Of a DNA stretch of 9,239 nucleotides, positions 1 to 5,313 are shown piece by piece. Numbering within the stretch: position 1 is the first letter of the stretch; each line of letters starts with the position of its first letter. The notes under the pieces were generated by a model. That model searched no databases, was not told the DNA's origin, and worked only from the letters and a program-made list of their open reading frames with translations. Location of the stretch: contig JBBSIG010000093.1 in the NCBI GenBank assembly GCA_038232215.1, positions 1 to 9,239 on the forward strand. Direction: 5' to 3'. A program made the position numbers and the translations under genes. The DNA is from JBBSIG01 sp038232215 (lineage in GTDB: Bacteria > Actinomycetota > Thermoleophilia > Gaiellales > Gaiellaceae).

Positions 1-4
1 AAGA

Positions 5-78
5 CGGGAGCGACGGGACTCGAACCCGCGACCTCCGGCGTGACAGGCCGGCGTTCTAACCAGCTGAACTACGCCCCC
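5..78 (-). tRNA. tRNA-Asp (anticodon GTC)
   Basis: The reverse complement folds into a complete 74-nt cloverleaf. The 7-bp acceptor stem pairs GGGGGCG with CGCTCCC (one G-U), followed by discriminator G. The D arm is GTTC/GAAC. The anticodon stem CCGGC/GCCGG closes loop CTGTCAC, giving anticodon GTC (plus-strand positions 42-44), which reads the Asp codons GAC/GAU. The T arm carries the usual TTCGAGT. No CCA is encoded: the bases after the discriminator read TCT, so the tail must be added enzymatically. It is divergent from the protease gene at 112, and a -10-like box lies just upstream. Confidence 0.97.
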
Positions 79-89
79 GAGGGCGATCG

Positions 90-95
90 ATTGTA
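90..95 (-). promoter_or_regulatory. -10 box of the tRNA-Asp promoter
   Basis: On the minus strand the hexamer TACAAT (5/6 to TATAAT) lies 11 nt before the tRNA 5' end, so transcription would start a few bases ahead of the mature end. The -35 position at 17-bp spacing reads GGGTCA (3/6) and falls on the start codon of the divergent protease gene. The position and the -10 match are convincing; the -35 is weak. Confidence 0.55.
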
Positions 96-99
96 GCGG

Positions 100-105
100 T
101 ACGCT
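100..105 (+). promoter_or_regulatory. -10 box for a leaderless MarP-like mRNA
   Basis: TACGCT fits the actinobacterial TANNNT pattern and is followed by exactly six bases before the GTG at 112. Transcription would therefore begin on the start codon. No purine-rich ribosome-binding sequence precedes this GTG, which agrees with leaderless translation. The box lies 4 bp from the oppositely directed tRNA -10 box. Inferred from spacing only. Confidence 0.45.
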
Positions 106-111
106 CGCGGG

Positions 112-1248
112 GTGACCCGCGTGGACTGGCTGGCGCTCGGGTTCGTGGCGATCACGGCACTCCTCGGTCTCCGCAAAGGGCTGATCGGAAGCGCCCTGTC
201 GGTGGCGGGGATCGTCGCGGGGGCGATTCTCGGCGCTCGGCTGGCGCCGCACCTGCTCGCGGGTGGCTCGCGCTCGCCCTACACGCCGCTAGCCGCGCTC
301 GCGGGAGCGACGGTGTGCGCGATCGTGTTCGAGTCGGTCGGCAGCGCGGTCGGCGGGCTCGTGCGAGGAGCGCTCAGGCTGCCGCCGCTCCGCGCGCTCG
401 ACTCCGCCGGCGGCTTCGTGCTCGGCGGCGTGGCCGGGGCGGCGATCGTCTGGGTGATCGGCGCCGCGGCGCTCCTGCTCCCGGGGCAGACCGGGCTGCG
501 GCGCGGCGCCCAGCAGTCGGTCGTTCTGCGACAGCTCAACGCGATCGCGCCGCCCTCGACGTTCCTTCGCGCGCTGGCGCGCGTCGACCCGTTCCCGGCG
601 ATCGCGGGGCCTGCGGCGCCGGTGGAGGCGCCCGATCCCGCGCTGCTTCGGGCCCCCGGCGTGCGGACTGCCGCGCCCAGCATCGTCCGCGTTCTCGGAA
701 CGGCGTGCGGCCTTGCGATCGAGGGCTCGGGCTGGGTCGCCGGCCGCGGTCTCGTCGTCACGGCGGCGCACGTCGTCGCGGGCGAGCGGGACACGGAGGT
801 GGAGCTGCTCGGCTCGACCGTCCGCCTGGATGCGCACGCGGTCGCCTTCGACCCGCAGAACGACGTCGCCGTCCTGCGCGTGCCGGGGATGACCGCTCCG
901 GTGCTGCCGCTCGCCGACCCGAGCCCAGGCGAGCCCGTCGCCATCCTCGGCTATCCGGAGAACGGGCCATTCGCCGCCAGGCCGGGACGGATCGGCCGGA
1001 CGACCGCCGTCCTCAGCGACGACGCCTACGGCCACGGACCCGTCAGGCGCACGATCACGAGCCTTCGCGGCGACGTGCGGCACGGCAACTCGGGCGGACC
1101 GGCAGTCGACGGCCTCGGACGGGTGCAGGTCACCGTCTTCGCGGCGCGGGTCGACTCGCGGGGCGGGTTCGGCGTGCCCGCGGAGATCGTCCGCCGCGCC
1201 CTGTCGCGCTCGCACGCGCGCGTGTCGACAGGGGAGTGCGCGCCCTAG
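112..1248 (+). CDS. MarP-like membrane serine protease (CvpA-type N-terminus plus trypsin-like domain)
   Basis: A 378-residue membrane-anchored serine protease resembling mycobacterial MarP (Rv3671c), which acts in the periplasm in acid and oxidative stress resistance. Residues 1-125 hold four hydrophobic segments (about 5-21, 24-49, 58-82, 100-124) of the CvpA/colicin-V-production type. After a linker comes a chymotrypsin-fold domain with a full triad: His220 (TAAHVV), Asp251 (NDVAVL) and Ser327 (GNSGGP). Cys199 opens the protease domain and Cys376 is third from the C-terminus. MarP has a disulfide linking matching positions, so the same bond is likely here. GTG at 112 is chosen because the first membrane segment follows at once and a -10 box sits at leaderless spacing. 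There is no PDZ domain, unlike HtrA. The gene is convergent with the HMT/MTHFR gene and shares its stop palindrome. The family is clear; the stress role is inferred. Confidence 0.9.
   Translation: MTRVDWLALGFVAITALLGLRKGLIGSALSVAGIVAGAILGARLAPHLLAGGSRSPYTPLAALAGATVCAIVFESVGSAVGGLVRGALRLPPLRALDSAGGFVLGGVAGAAIVWVIGAAALLLPGQTGLRRGAQQSVVLRQLNAIAPPSTFLRALARVDPFPAIAGPAAPVEAPDPALLRAPGVRTAAPSIVRVLGTACGLAIEGSGWVAGRGLVVTAAHVVAGERDTEVELLGSTVRLDAHAVAFDPQNDVAVLRVPGMTAPVLPLADPSPGEPVAILGYPENGPFAARPGRIGRTTAVLSDDAYGHGPVRRTITSLRGDVRHGNSGGPAVDGLGRVQVTVFAARVDSRGGFGVPAEIVRRALSRSHARVSTGECAP
1245..1248. other. Shared CTAG stop palindrome of two convergent genes
   Basis: The palindrome CTAG gives TAG to the protease gene on the plus strand (1246-1248) and TAG to the HMT/MTHFR gene on the minus strand (1247-1245). 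The genes therefore meet with no intergenic space and no room for a terminator between them, so transcripts must overlap antisense at their 3' ends. Confidence 0.9.
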
Positions 1249-3059
1249 GGACCGAGCAGCTCGAGCGCGGCCTCGGGCTGGCGGAACGGCGGGATCACGT
1301 ACACGCCGGCAGCCTTCTCGCGCGCCTCGTCGAGCAGCTCGCGGGCCACCTCGAGCCCGACCTCCGGCGCCCGGGCGCCGGCCTGCCGGTACCGCTCCTG
1401 CACGGGCTCGGGGACGACGATCCCGGGTACCTCGTTGTGCAGTCGTAGGGCCAGCTCGTAGCTGCGGACGAAGAAGATCCCCACGAGTAGCGGGATGGGC
1501 CACGACCCGCCGAGCCGCTCGGCGAAGCGGTCGAGCAGGTCGAGGTCGAAGAGAGCCTGCGTCATCGCGAAGCGGGCGCCCGCCTCGAGCTTCTGCTCGA
1601 AGCGGCGCAGCTCGAGGTCGAGGTCGTCGGCAGACGGGTTGATCGCGACGCCGTAGAAGAAGGAGGTCGGGGCGTCGATCGTCTTGCCGGCGAAGGACTC
1701 CCCCCTGTTCAGGTGCTGCAGGACGCGGCAGAGGCCGATCGAGTCGACCTCGTAGACCCCGCTCGACTCGGCGTAGTCCCCGATGTCCGGAGGATCGCCG
1801 GTGACGGCGAGGACGTTCCGCACGCCGGCGGCGTGCGCGCCGAGAAGGACGCCCTCGAGCCCGATCACGGTCGTGTCGCGCGGAGTCAGGTGCGGAATCG
1901 TCTCGATCCCGCACGCCTGCTCGATCGCGACGGACGCCATCAGCGGGTTCATGCGCGCGCGCGCGTGCGCGTTGTCGTTGATGTCGACCCAGCCGACGCG
2001 CCCCGAGTCCTTGAGGCGTTGCGCGACCCCGAGCATGGCGTCGCTCCTGCCGCCCTTGGGCGGGTCGAGCTCCACCGAGACGACCCACTCTCCTGCTCGG
2101 AACGCCTGCGCGAGCCGGGTCTCGCTCGCCTGCTCGGCGGAGGCGACGATCAGCTCGCGCTCCGCCACCACGAGCGGCGCGCGCGGCTCGCGGTTCTCGT
2201 CGAGCGCCGAGCGGATGGCGGCGATCTCGGTGGGGGTGGTGCCGCAGCAGCCGCCGATCAGGCGGGCCCCCAGGCGGCGCGCGTGCGCCGCGAACTCGGC
2301 GAAGTACTCGGGCGTCGCGTGCGGGTAGATCACGCGTCCGCCGGCGAGGCTCGCGAGACCGATGTTCGGGAGCGCCGCGAGCGGCGGGCCGCCGTCGCCC
2401 ATCTGCTCGAGCGCGGCGAGCGCCGCGTGGAGCCCGACACCGTGGTTCGCGCCGATCGCGGCAACGTCGAGCCCCTGCAGCCGCGCCGCCGCCTCGCCGG
2501 CCGAGACGCCCCGCAGCGTCTCGGCGTCCTCGTCGAAGCTGAGCATGGCCACGATCGGCAGGCTCGAGACCGTCCGTACCGCGTCGATCGCGAGCACGAG
2601 CTCGTCCAGGTCGAAGAACGTCTCGACCGAGAAGAGATCGACCCCGCGGCCCTCGAGCACCCGGGCCTGCTCCGCGAACACGCTCGCCCCGGCGGCGTCG
2701 CCACCGTTCTCGAGCTCCCCGAGGGGGCCGATCGAGCCGGCGATGAAGACGTCCCTGCCGCTCACCTCCCGCGCCTCTCGCGCGATGCGCACGCCGCTCG
2801 AGTTGATCCGCTCGAACTCGTCCTCGAGGTAGTGCGCGGCGAGCTTCGGCCGGTTGGCTCCGAACGTGTTCGTCTCGATCAGGTCGGCGCCCGCGCGGAT
2901 GAAGCCGACGTGCAGCGAGACCACCGCCTCGGGCGCGCGGATGTTCGCCTCCTCCGGGCAGCGGAGCCGGGGCACGGCGCTCGAGATGAGCGCGCCCATG
3001 CCTCCGTCGGCGACGACCGCAGGGCTGTCGGCAAGCCGCTCGAGGAAGCCGGTGGCCAT
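1245..3059 (-). CDS. Bifunctional homocysteine S-methyltransferase / 5,10-methylenetetrahydrofolate reductase
   Basis: A 604-residue fusion like Bacillus YitJ, joining two steps of methionine and one-carbon metabolism in the cytoplasm. Residues about 5-290 are a homocysteine S-methyltransferase barrel (VADGGMGA 17-24, ETNTFGANR 62-70, GGCCGTTP 269-276). Residues about 315-604 are a MetF-type flavin reductase reducing methylene-THF to methyl-THF (SVELDPPKG 328-336, PHLTPRD 389-395, VTGDPP 419-424, TQALFD 500-505). There is no cobalamin-binding domain, so it is not a full MetH. The family normally binds zinc with three cysteines. Cys271 and Cys272 are present, but the first position, usually in a GxNC motif, is His206 (GANH). 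ATG at 3059 is preferred: the fold begins directly after it and TAGAGT lies 7 nt upstream. A GTG at 3125 would add 22 low-complexity residues. The family is clear; which methyl donor is used is not. Confidence 0.93.
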   Translation of the reverse strand: MATGFLERLADSPAVVADGGMGALISSAVPRLRCPEEANIRAPEAVVSLHVGFIRAGADLIETNTFGANRPKLAAHYLEDEFERINSSGVRIAREAREVSGRDVFIAGSIGPLGELENGGDAAGASVFAEQARVLEGRGVDLFSVETFFDLDELVLAIDAVRTVSSLPIVAMLSFDEDAETLRGVSAGEAAARLQGLDVAAIGANHGVGLHAALAALEQMGDGGPPLAALPNIGLASLAGGRVIYPHATPEYFAEFAAHARRLGARLIGGCCGTTPTEIAAIRSALDENREPRAPLVVAERELIVASAEQASETRLAQAFRAGEWVVSVELDPPKGGRSDAMLGVAQRLKDSGRVGWVDINDNAHARARMNPLMASVAIEQACGIETIPHLTPRDTTVIGLEGVLLGAHAAGVRNVLAVTGDPPDIGDYAESSGVYEVDSIGLCRVLQHLNRGESFAGKTIDAPTSFFYGVAINPSADDLDLELRRFEQKLEAGARFAMTQALFDLDLLDRFAERLGGSWPIPLLVGIFFVRSYELALRLHNEVPGIVVPEPVQERYRQAGARAPEVGLEVARELLDEAREKAAGVYVIPPFRQPEAALELLGP

Positions 3060-3066
3060 GCCCGAG

Positions 3067-3072
3067 ACTCTA
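3067..3072 (-). promoter_or_regulatory. Candidate -10 box for the HMT/MTHFR gene
   Basis: On the minus strand TAGAGT (TANNNT pattern) stands seven bases before the ATG at 3059. This is the distance expected for a leaderless transcript, and no good Shine-Dalgarno sequence is present. A -35 match is absent (GAGGGG at 17-bp spacing). It helps decide between the ATG at 3059 and the GTG at 3125. Confidence 0.35.
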
Positions 3073-3141
3073 GACAGCGCGGCTACCGACCCCTCGCGAG
3101 CCTCACCCAGCGCGGGGGATGGCACCCCCCCAGAGCGGGTT

Positions 3142-3172
3142 AGTCAAGTACCCCAGTCAACCCACTTTGGGT
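3142..3172. promoter_or_regulatory. Direct TTGACT repeat and small hairpin upstream of the HMT/MTHFR gene
   Basis: On the minus strand TTGACT occurs at 3160-3155 and again at 3147-3142, 13 bases apart start to start. A perfect 5-bp stem with 3-nt loop (ACCCA 3160-3164, TGGGT 3168-3172) abuts them. The spacing of just over one helical turn would suit a regulator dimer. Alternatively the nearer copy is a -35 box paired with the poor -10 TGCCAT at 3124-3119. Function unknown. Confidence 0.25.
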
Positions 3173-3219
3173 GATGGATGAAACGGGGGGGCGCCGCGAT
3201 AGTGGGTTCGAGAGCAAAT

Positions 3220-3248
3220 GAGGGGCCCCGATGCGGCGGGGGCCTCTC
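3220..3248. other. Stem-loop 1 of the tandem element
   Basis: GAGGGGCCCC (3220-3229) pairs with GGGGCCTCTC (3239-3248). This is a 10-bp stem with one G-U pair, closing the 9-nt loop GATGCGGCG. No T-run follows on either strand, so it is not a canonical intrinsic terminator. Confidence 0.65.
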
Positions 3249-3286
3249 ACGGAAGGGCCCCGATGCGGCGGGGGCTCTTCCGGAGG
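3223..3286. repeat. Two tandem copies of an approximately 32-bp palindromic element
   Basis: A 21-bp core is identical in both copies (3223-3243 and 3255-3275) and starts exactly 32 bp apart. The core reads GGGCCCC, then GATGCGGCG, then GGGGC. Beyond the core the right flanks are similar but not identical (CTCTCACGGA against TCTTCCGGA). Each copy folds on itself, as listed separately. The compact palindromic form resembles REP-type intergenic repeats; other copies cannot be seen in this window. Confidence 0.8.
3250..3282. other. Stem-loop 2 of the tandem element
   Basis: CGGAAGGGCCCC (3250-3261) pairs with GGGGCTCTTCCG (3271-3282). This is a 12-bp stem with one G-U pair and the same 9-nt loop GATGCGGCG as stem-loop 1. 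The outer stem differs from copy 1 on both arms yet still pairs, which suggests the structure itself is maintained. Confidence 0.65.
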
Positions 3287-3305
3287 ACAGTTCTCTCGAG
3301 ACCTG

Positions 3306-3331
3306 GAGCGGAGCCGGCGGCGGCTCCGCTC
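3306..3331. other. Perfect 11-bp hairpin
   Basis: GAGCGGAGCCG (3306-3316) and CGGCTCCGCTC (3321-3331) are exact reverse complements around a 4-nt loop (GCGG). This is the third strong structure in 112 bp. No T-run follows on the plus strand (GGTCGTTTCC) or the minus strand. It could act as a Rho-aided terminator, a transcript-end stabiliser or part of a structured RNA. Confidence 0.65.
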
Positions 3332-3433
3332 GGTCGTTTCCGCACTCAAGCTCCGTCGAGCCGGTGCCGAAGAGAGGGTAATTCTCCGCGTCGGAGGGAC
3401 TGACGGCAATCGCTCCCGCAGGCTCGGGGAAGC

Positions 3434-3459
3434 GGGCGGCGGGCGCGAGCTCGCCGCCC
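3434..3459 (-). terminator. Inverted repeat 3' of the dehydrogenase remnant, possible terminator
   Basis: GGGCGGC (3434-3440) pairs with GCCGCCC (3453-3459), with the palindrome GAGCTC inside the loop. It begins 7 bp downstream of the remnant's stop codon on the minus strand. There is no U-tract, so it is only a candidate terminator, of the kind found in GC-rich genomes. Confidence 0.3.
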
Positions 3460-3466
3460 TTCCGAC

Positions 3467-3960
3467 TCACCCGTCGTGGAGGAGGCGCCCCTCCATCCCC
3501 CCTGCCACGGTGACCACCTGGCCGGTGACGTGGTCCGAGAGGCGGTCGGACGCGAGCACGACCTGGGCGGCCACGTCCTCGGGCATCGCCACCTTGCGGA
3601 GCGCCATCGTCCGGCTGATCCGTCCGACGAGGTGCGGGTCCGCGAGCGAGTCCCGGGTCAGAGGGGATTCCGTCCAGCCCGGGCATACCGCGTTCACACC
3701 GCGTTCACCCGGCCGCCCGGAGCGATGCGGACGATCTCGTTCTTCAGGCTGAGCAGCAGGCCGTGCACGATCGCCGACTTCGCTGCCGCGTAGTCGGCGT
3801 GGCCGGCCTCGCCGAACAGGCCCGCCGTCGAGCCGATCAGGACGAGGGCGAGGTCTCCGGCGTCCAGTTCGCAGCGCCCGTGAGCCGAACGAGCGCCCTG
3901 CCTCCTGCCGCGGGCCGGCCGGGCTGCCGCCGGCAGTCGCTCCCACCTCCGCGGACTCAC
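3467..3960 (-). pseudogene. Short-chain dehydrogenase/reductase, 5'-truncated and frameshifted
   Basis: The minus strand encodes the C-terminal half of a classical SDR oxidoreductase. One frame (to about 3698) gives LALVLIGSTAGLFGEAG and HADYAAAKSAI, with the catalytic Ser and the Tyr-x-x-x-Lys pair, and ends at GRVNAV followed by a stop. The next frame repeats VNAV and continues VNAVCPGWTESPLT to the family's C-terminal end (VTGQVVTVAGGM), stopping at 3467. The break coincides with an exact 11-bp tandem duplication (3687-3708). Removing one copy restores one frame. The N-terminal half, with the TGxxxGIG nucleotide-binding motif, is missing: SDR similarity begins near 3880 and an unrelated gene ends at 3957. 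A GTG at 3960 overlaps that gene's TGA, so a fragment may be translated by coupling. A working enzyme is very unlikely because two separate lesions are present. Confidence 0.85.
3687..3708. repeat. Exact 11-bp tandem duplication causing the frameshift
   Basis: ACCGCGTTCAC occurs twice in immediate tandem (3687-3697, 3698-3708). On the minus strand each copy encodes VNA of the conserved SDR motif VNAVCPG. Eleven bases shift the frame by two, giving a stop just after the first copy. This is the signature of a slipped-strand duplication. Confidence 0.9.
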
Positions 3961-4505
3961 GCAGCGACGATGCCGAGGCCCTGCACGAGCGTGAAGAAGG
4001 CACGCGCGAAGGGGCTCTCATCGGTGCGCGTGCGGACCTCTGTCCAATCGATCCGCTCGCGGAGCGACCGCGCGGGCTCGAGGACGCCCGTGTAGTCGGG
4101 CTCCTGCTCGGTGATCGCGAGCAGCTTCTGCACCAACACGTCCTCGAGCGACGCCACACGGATCCGCATGGCGAGGATCTCCCGCTCCTCGCCGCGGTCG
4201 ATGATCTCGTCGCTGATGGGCCCGCTCGTCGGCTCGAAGATGAGGTCGACCATGACCTCGCCGTCGAAGGCCTTCACGAGCCAGTCCTCGGGCGGCTGCT
4301 CGATCCGGAGCCCCTGCCCCTCGAGAGCTTTCACCGCTCGCTCCACGTCGTCCGGCTTGACGAGGAAGTCGACGTCGTGCGAGCTCTCCGGCGCGCCGTA
4401 GGCCCATAGCGCGAGACCACCGCCGAGCAGGTAGGGCACCTCGGCATCCCGAAGCGCTGCGGCCACCCGTTTCATCGTCTCCGTCATCGCGCCGAACTCG
4501 GGCAC
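3957..4505 (-). CDS. Minimal nucleotidyltransferase-fold protein (MNT/AbiEii-like)
   Basis: A 182-residue cytoplasmic protein with a polymerase-beta-type nucleotidyltransferase core. GGG at 28-30 begins the nucleotide-binding loop. SSHDVDFLV (41-49) supplies the Asp44-x-Asp46 metal pair. VMVDLIF (84-90) supplies the third Asp87. SLEDVLVQKLLA (119-130) is the usual helix after the core. Such proteins include AbiEii-type toxins, MNT partners of HEPN toxins and aminoglycoside-adenylyltransferase relatives. The substrate cannot be told, and no HEPN or AbiEi partner is adjacent. The start is uncertain: GTG at 4505, ATG at 4487 and ATG at 4475 all precede the core. Its TGA overlaps a GTG of the dehydrogenase remnant (GTGA). 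It is divergent from the phosphoesterase gene across 54 bp. Placement against a truncated gene suggests local rearrangement. Confidence 0.8.
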   Translation of the reverse strand: MPEFGAMTETMKRVAAALRDAEVPYLLGGGLALWAYGAPESSHDVDFLVKPDDVERAVKALEGQGLRIEQPPEDWLVKAFDGEVMVDLIFEPTSGPISDEIIDRGEEREILAMRIRVASLEDVLVQKLLAITEQEPDYTGVLEPARSLRERIDWTEVRTRTDESPFARAFFTLVQGLGIVAA

Positions 4506-4547
4506 GAGAGGCGCCGTTCCCGGAGCCGGCGCGCGTCAATCGTCTGT

Positions 4548-4553
4548 GAAGAT
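4548..4553 (+). promoter_or_regulatory. Candidate -10 box before the phosphoesterase gene
   Basis: GAAGAT stands six bases before the GTG at 4560, the same spacing as the box before the MarP-like gene. It keeps the conserved second A and final T of TANNNT but lacks the leading T. No clear Shine-Dalgarno sequence is present, so leaderless expression is possible. Weak candidate. Confidence 0.25.
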
Positions 4554-4559
4554 GCGGGC

Positions 4560-5309
4560 GTGGAGGACAAGGTCCGGATCGCTGCCGCGGGGGACGTGCA
4601 CGCCTCGGAGCCGAGTCGCGAGCGGCTGGCCGAGGCCTTTGCGGCCGTCGCCCCGGACGCCGACCTGATCCTCCTCGCCGGCGACCTGACGACGCACGGC
4701 GAGCCCGACCAGGCGGCCGTGCTCGCTGCGGCGTGCCGGCCGCTCGACGTGCCGGTCTTCGCCGTGCTCGGGAACCACGACCACCACGGCGCCCGTGGCG
4801 ACGAGGTCTCGTCGGCGCTGCGAGAGGGGGGTGTCGTGATGCTCGACCGGGCGTTCGCGATCTGCGAGCTCGACGGGGCGGAGATCGGGATCGTCGGGAC
4901 GAAGGGCTTCGTCGGCGGCTTCGCAGGCTCCGCGCTGCCGGACTTCGGCGAGCCGCTCCTTCGTCAGGTGTACGCCGAGACCACCGCCGAGGTGGAGGCG
5001 ATCGAGCACGGGCTCCAGGCCGTCGCGCACTGCGCCCTCCGCATCGTCCTGCTCCACTACGCGCCCGTGACCGAGACGATCGCGGGCGAGCCCGAGGGGA
5101 TCTGGGCCTTTCTCGGCAGCGCTCGGCTCGCCGGCCCGATCGCGGAGCACCGTCCCGAGCTCGTCCTGCACGGCCACGCCCACGCCGGCAGCTTCAGCGG
5201 CGCGATCGGCACGACCCCCGTCTACAACGTCGCCGTGCACGTGACGGGAAAGGACTTCCACGTGTTCGAGCTCGACGTGGCTCGCCGGGAGCCGACGCGC
5301 GTAAGCTGA
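4560..5309 (+). CDS. Calcineurin-like metallophosphoesterase
   Basis: A 249-residue cytoplasmic metallophosphoesterase with the complete two-metal signature: AGDVHA (10-15, Asp12 and His14), AGDLTTHGE (40-48, Asp42), LGNHDHHG (70-77, Asn72-His73), LLHYAP (164-169, His166) and HGHAHAGS (204-211). This fold hydrolyses phosphomono- or phosphodiesters; the substrate is not predictable. There is no signal peptide or membrane segment. The GTG at 4560 is the only start that keeps the first motif near the N-terminus. A MOSC-domain gene follows after 4 bp, implying cotranscription, and a nucleotidyltransferase gene diverges upstream. The family assignment is secure. Confidence 0.9.
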   Translation: MEDKVRIAAAGDVHASEPSRERLAEAFAAVAPDADLILLAGDLTTHGEPDQAAVLAAACRPLDVPVFAVLGNHDHHGARGDEVSSALREGGVVMLDRAFAICELDGAEIGIVGTKGFVGGFAGSALPDFGEPLLRQVYAETTAEVEAIEHGLQAVAHCALRIVLLHYAPVTETIAGEPEGIWAFLGSARLAGPIAEHRPELVLHGHAHAGSFSGAIGTTPVYNVAVHVTGKDFHVFELDVARREPTRVS

Positions 5310-5313
5310 GCGG

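Larger units (their letters stand above)
3126..3466. other. 341-bp block without a credible gene, rich in stem-loops
   Basis: No reading frame here shows a recognisable domain; the ORFs of 61 to 180 codons are arginine-, proline- and glycine-rich translations of the repeats. The block contains a tandem pair of related stem-loops (3220-3282), a third perfect hairpin (3306-3331), an XhoI-type palindrome TCTCGAGA (3294-3301) and an inverted repeat near the dehydrogenase remnant (3434-3459). One minus-strand frame (about 3300-3430) reads more like protein (NYPLFGTGSTELECG), but it has no start context or recognised family. The block lies between the diverging upstream end of the HMT/MTHFR gene and the 3' end of the remnant. 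Confidence 0.6.

Noticed and set aside
289..2088. 599-codon minus-strand ORF
   Set aside because: Arginine-, alanine- and glycine-rich translation antisense to the protease gene and out of frame with the HMT/MTHFR gene. It shows no domain and is a typical shadow in GC-rich DNA.
1713..3143. 476-codon plus-strand ORF
   Set aside because: Antisense to the HMT/MTHFR gene, with low-complexity charged composition and no motif.
3060..3200. SAM or cobalamin riboswitch before the methionine-pathway gene
   Set aside because: No recognisable conserved core on the minus strand, and the likely start is leaderless, which leaves no 5' leader.
3223..3286. CRISPR array
   Set aside because: Only two copies, immediately tandem with no proper spacer, and each is self-palindromic with the repeat core filling most of the unit.
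3250..3331. Classical intrinsic terminators
   Set aside because: The hairpins are strong, but no T-run follows on either strand, and two share a conserved loop, which terminators do not need.
3957..4505. Complete toxin-antitoxin pair
   Set aside because: Only the nucleotidyltransferase component is present. The flanking genes are a dehydrogenase remnant and a phosphoesterase, neither a known partner.
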